Source of the DNA: Gonapodya prolifera JEL478
Taxonomy: Eukaryota; Monoblepharomycota; Monoblepharidomycetes; Monoblepharidales; Gonapodyaceae
Assembly (NCBI GenBank): GCA_001574975.1
Contig: KQ965889.1
Coordinates: 1-19,498, forward strand
DNA length: 19,498 bases
Reading direction: 5' to 3'
The notes below the pieces were generated by a model that was given only the letters and a program-made list of their open reading frames with translations, was not told the DNA's origin and made no database searches. Made by a program: the position numbers and the translations under genes. Shown one piece after another: positions 17,853 to 19,498 of this stretch (positions are counted from its first letter, which is position 1; each line of letters begins with the position of its first letter).

Positions 17853-17997
17853 TGTGAGCTGTGTAATGAGAAAATCACTCGACCAAAGCCCGATCACTTG
17901 CAGCTGTTTTTCACAATCAATCATTTCTGGTTCCCAACACATAAAAACCCAAAGTTCGGATTATATTTTTCAAGTATCCCATTACACCGACAAGTAA
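17853..17997. promoter_or_regulatory. 145-bp intergenic region: porin 3' end and importin promoter
   Basis: The region lies between the porin stop codon and the importin start, both on the minus strand. It must hold the porin 3' untranslated region and the importin promoter or leader. AT-rich TTATATTTTTCAAG lies at about 17958-17971 (minus sense GAAAAATATAA). I see no clear TATA box. Upstream in-frame ATGs at 17942 and 17924 could be leader ATGs or an alternative N-terminus. Confidence 0.5.
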
Positions 17998-19443
17998 CTA
18001 GTTCTCAACTGAGAGGGAATTTCAGGTCACCAATGAAAGGACATACGACAACAAGAACTCACGAGTGATGGACAGCCCAAGCCTGTGGGCATTTTCGTTC
18101 AGCTTGGTGGTGTCGAAACTTCCAGCAAGAGTCAGCTTCACTCCTGGACGAAGACTGTTCGAAGGAATCACGAACGTCAGTGCCTTCAGAACGTTTACAT
18201 CTTACGGTCAACTCACGTTTGGGTGTATCCAAGACCGAGGACTCCCAGGTTGTTGATCTTGGCCTTGACAGTAGTGTCCTTGTCAAGGGCGAGCTTCGTG
18301 CCGACTTCGAGTCCAACTCCCGAGAGTTCCACCTGATTCGATCGAATGGCACTTCATATTTAGACAACGACAAATTGTTGAAGTCGCTACCTTGCGGTCC
18401 CAGATTGCCTTCGCGCCAGCTTCGATTTCCGGCGAAACACGGTGCCAGTAGGCAGCCGAGAAGATCGAGAATGCATTGTTACTGCGAATACGTGAGATGG
18501 GGCACTTTATATGGTCAAAGCCGACTGCATCAGCTCACGCGTGAAGGGTGACCGCGAAGTCCTTGGCGGTGTACTAAATGTCCCAATTGAGCGAATATCA
18601 TAATGAGTGAAAGCGTGACCGAACGGTTAAAATAGCCACTCACGCCGAGAGCCGTGTTGTATTTCGTGACACTGGATTGTTCAGCAGCCGGAACAGATGT
18701 CACTCCAATCGAAATGTTATTCAGGATACCCAGTAACGCACCTTGCGCTCTTCACATCGTACGCCACTTCACCCCCAACAAGCACACCATCTGCACCCAC
18801 AACAACATCCGAAGAGATGGTTGGACCACGGAAAACGTCCAGGGAAGTACGAAGGAAGAGATAGTCCTGCTTGTACTCTGCTCCCACGCGAGCGTTCCGT
18901 TGACTTTAGGGTCGAAATCACACTCGTTGGTTATGTCAAAACAACCGTGATCGGATGACAATCAGACTCACCCAACGGCGGGGAGAAGGGAGCCGTCCAA
19001 AGCGAGCTTGAGACCTGCCGCAATGGTGTCCTGGAGCTCGACGGAGCCAGACACCACATTGCTGGTGGTCCACGCCTCAGAAATGGTGAGACCTACGGAG
19101 CGACGGGTGAGTCACGAAAAAACAAATCATTCGATGATATCCAAGCCCCCAAAAGCTAAGTCCTGAATCATCCCGCTTCGTAGCAATTGCCAGTCCACGC
19201 AGGACATGGAAAACCCGAAACTCGTGGACATTCCATACTCACCTCTGCTCTTGTCCTGGTACTTTGTCCTAAGGTCTCCGCCGATCGCCCCAGACTTGTT
19301 GTCTTTAGCACCGTTGACCGTGAAGGTCTGGACACCAATTAGATCACTTGCAGTGCAGCAAACCACGGATCTCCACCGAAACCNACCACGCCGTTCTGAG
19401 CCGTGGTTTTCACTTCAAGGCGGACGCTTCCAGTCGGGTAGTC
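17998..19443 (-). CDS. POR1: Mitochondrial outer-membrane porin (VDAC), 5' end outside the window
   Basis: This beta-barrel channel passes ATP/ADP and other metabolites across the mitochondrial outer membrane. Exons visible: 19387-19443, 19243-19327, 18972-19092, 18742-18903, 18644-18671, 18539-18573, 18391-18481, 18217-18332, 18063-18154, 17998-18008. They sum to 798 nt (265 residues plus TAG); about 20 N-terminal residues (the amphipathic helix) are in upstream exon(s) beyond 19498. Landmarks: DYPTGSVRLEVKTTAQNG, TFTVNGAKDNKSGAIGGDL, LTISEAWTTSN, QRNARVGAEYKQDY, FRGPTISSDVVVGADGVLVG, VTKYNTALGYTAKDFAVTLH, AAYWHRVSPEIEAGAKAIW, VKAKINNLGVLGLGYTQT, LRPGVKLTLAGSFD and HRLGLSITLEN. The GLGYTQT and LRPGVK motifs are the eukaryotic porin signature. 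Introns are 54-70 bp except one of 150 bp (19093-19242). The last exon encodes only three residues and the stop. One N sits in a donor (19384). Confidence 0.93.
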
Positions 19444-19498
19444 CTACATTTCCATCGGATCGCAAAGAAGATGGCAGCGTGAAGGGTGTTGCAATTTT

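Noticed and set aside
17853-17942. Importin start at the upstream in-frame ATG
   Set aside because: The extra 30 residues do not align with the family, whose members begin close to the MTDPAQILYAAL position, and an acceptor-like ACACAG lies just before the chosen ATG. The extension is recorded as a possibility only.
18180-18551. 123-codon plus-strand frame
   Set aside because: It is antisense to VDAC exons 8 and 9 as labelled in the porin model and crosses well-supported splice sites.
1-19498. CRISPR array, rRNA, tRNA or bacterial operon
   Set aside because: No spacer-separated direct repeats of CRISPR type, no recognisable tRNA cloverleaf and no rRNA sequence were seen. The spliced genes mark the DNA as eukaryotic.

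Overview
The window is a piece of a eukaryotic nuclear genome, most likely a filamentous basidiomycete (probably an Agaricomycotina-type fungus). The basis is two host genes on the right: both are cut by many very short introns (51-77 bp, one of 150 bp, with GT at donors and AG at acceptors), and the porin has the N-terminal wording seen in basidiomycete VDACs (DYP-x-G..LEVKT, then KSGAIGGDL, then KYQDK). The species cannot be named from the sequence. Four small N-runs show this is draft assembly.

Positions 1 to about 12,600 are a graveyard of nested mobile elements. From left to right: fragments of at least three Ty1/copia families (LTRs, polypurine tracts, gag, CCHC knuckle plus protease, RNase H tails) at 1-3,900; an orphan Ulp1-like protease fragment at 4,089-4,322; an almost intact PIF/Harbinger transposon with one recognisable intron (4,471-6,018); a 2.14-kb TGT...ACA element with 66-bp terminal inverted repeats, a 4-bp target duplication, a Ulp1-like protease ORF and a roughly 92-bp palindrome-bearing tandem array (6,375-8,516); a copia RNase H tail with its LTR (about 10,088-10,579); and a decayed pogo/Tigger (CENP-B/DDE_1) transposon (about 10,580-12,530). 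Three copies of a 240-292 bp TG...CA sequence with a conserved CTGCAGG hairpin sit inside or between these elements (8,095-8,334; 9,698-9,937; 11,699-11,990). Each has its own 5-bp target duplication, so they are independent insertions, best read as solo LTRs.

Positions 13,051-19,443 hold two minus-strand housekeeping genes in head-to-tail order, separated by only 145 bp. Upstream is a mitochondrial outer-membrane porin (VDAC; 10 exons in the window, first exon or exons beyond the right edge). Downstream is a complete 29-exon importin-7/8 (yeast Nmd5/Sxm1) karyopherin of 1,031 residues. I built both models by hand. In each, the splice phases agree at every junction and the summed exons are a multiple of three with no internal stop. 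The host genes have no evident functional link; the rest of the window records successive transposon insertions next to a compact gene pair.
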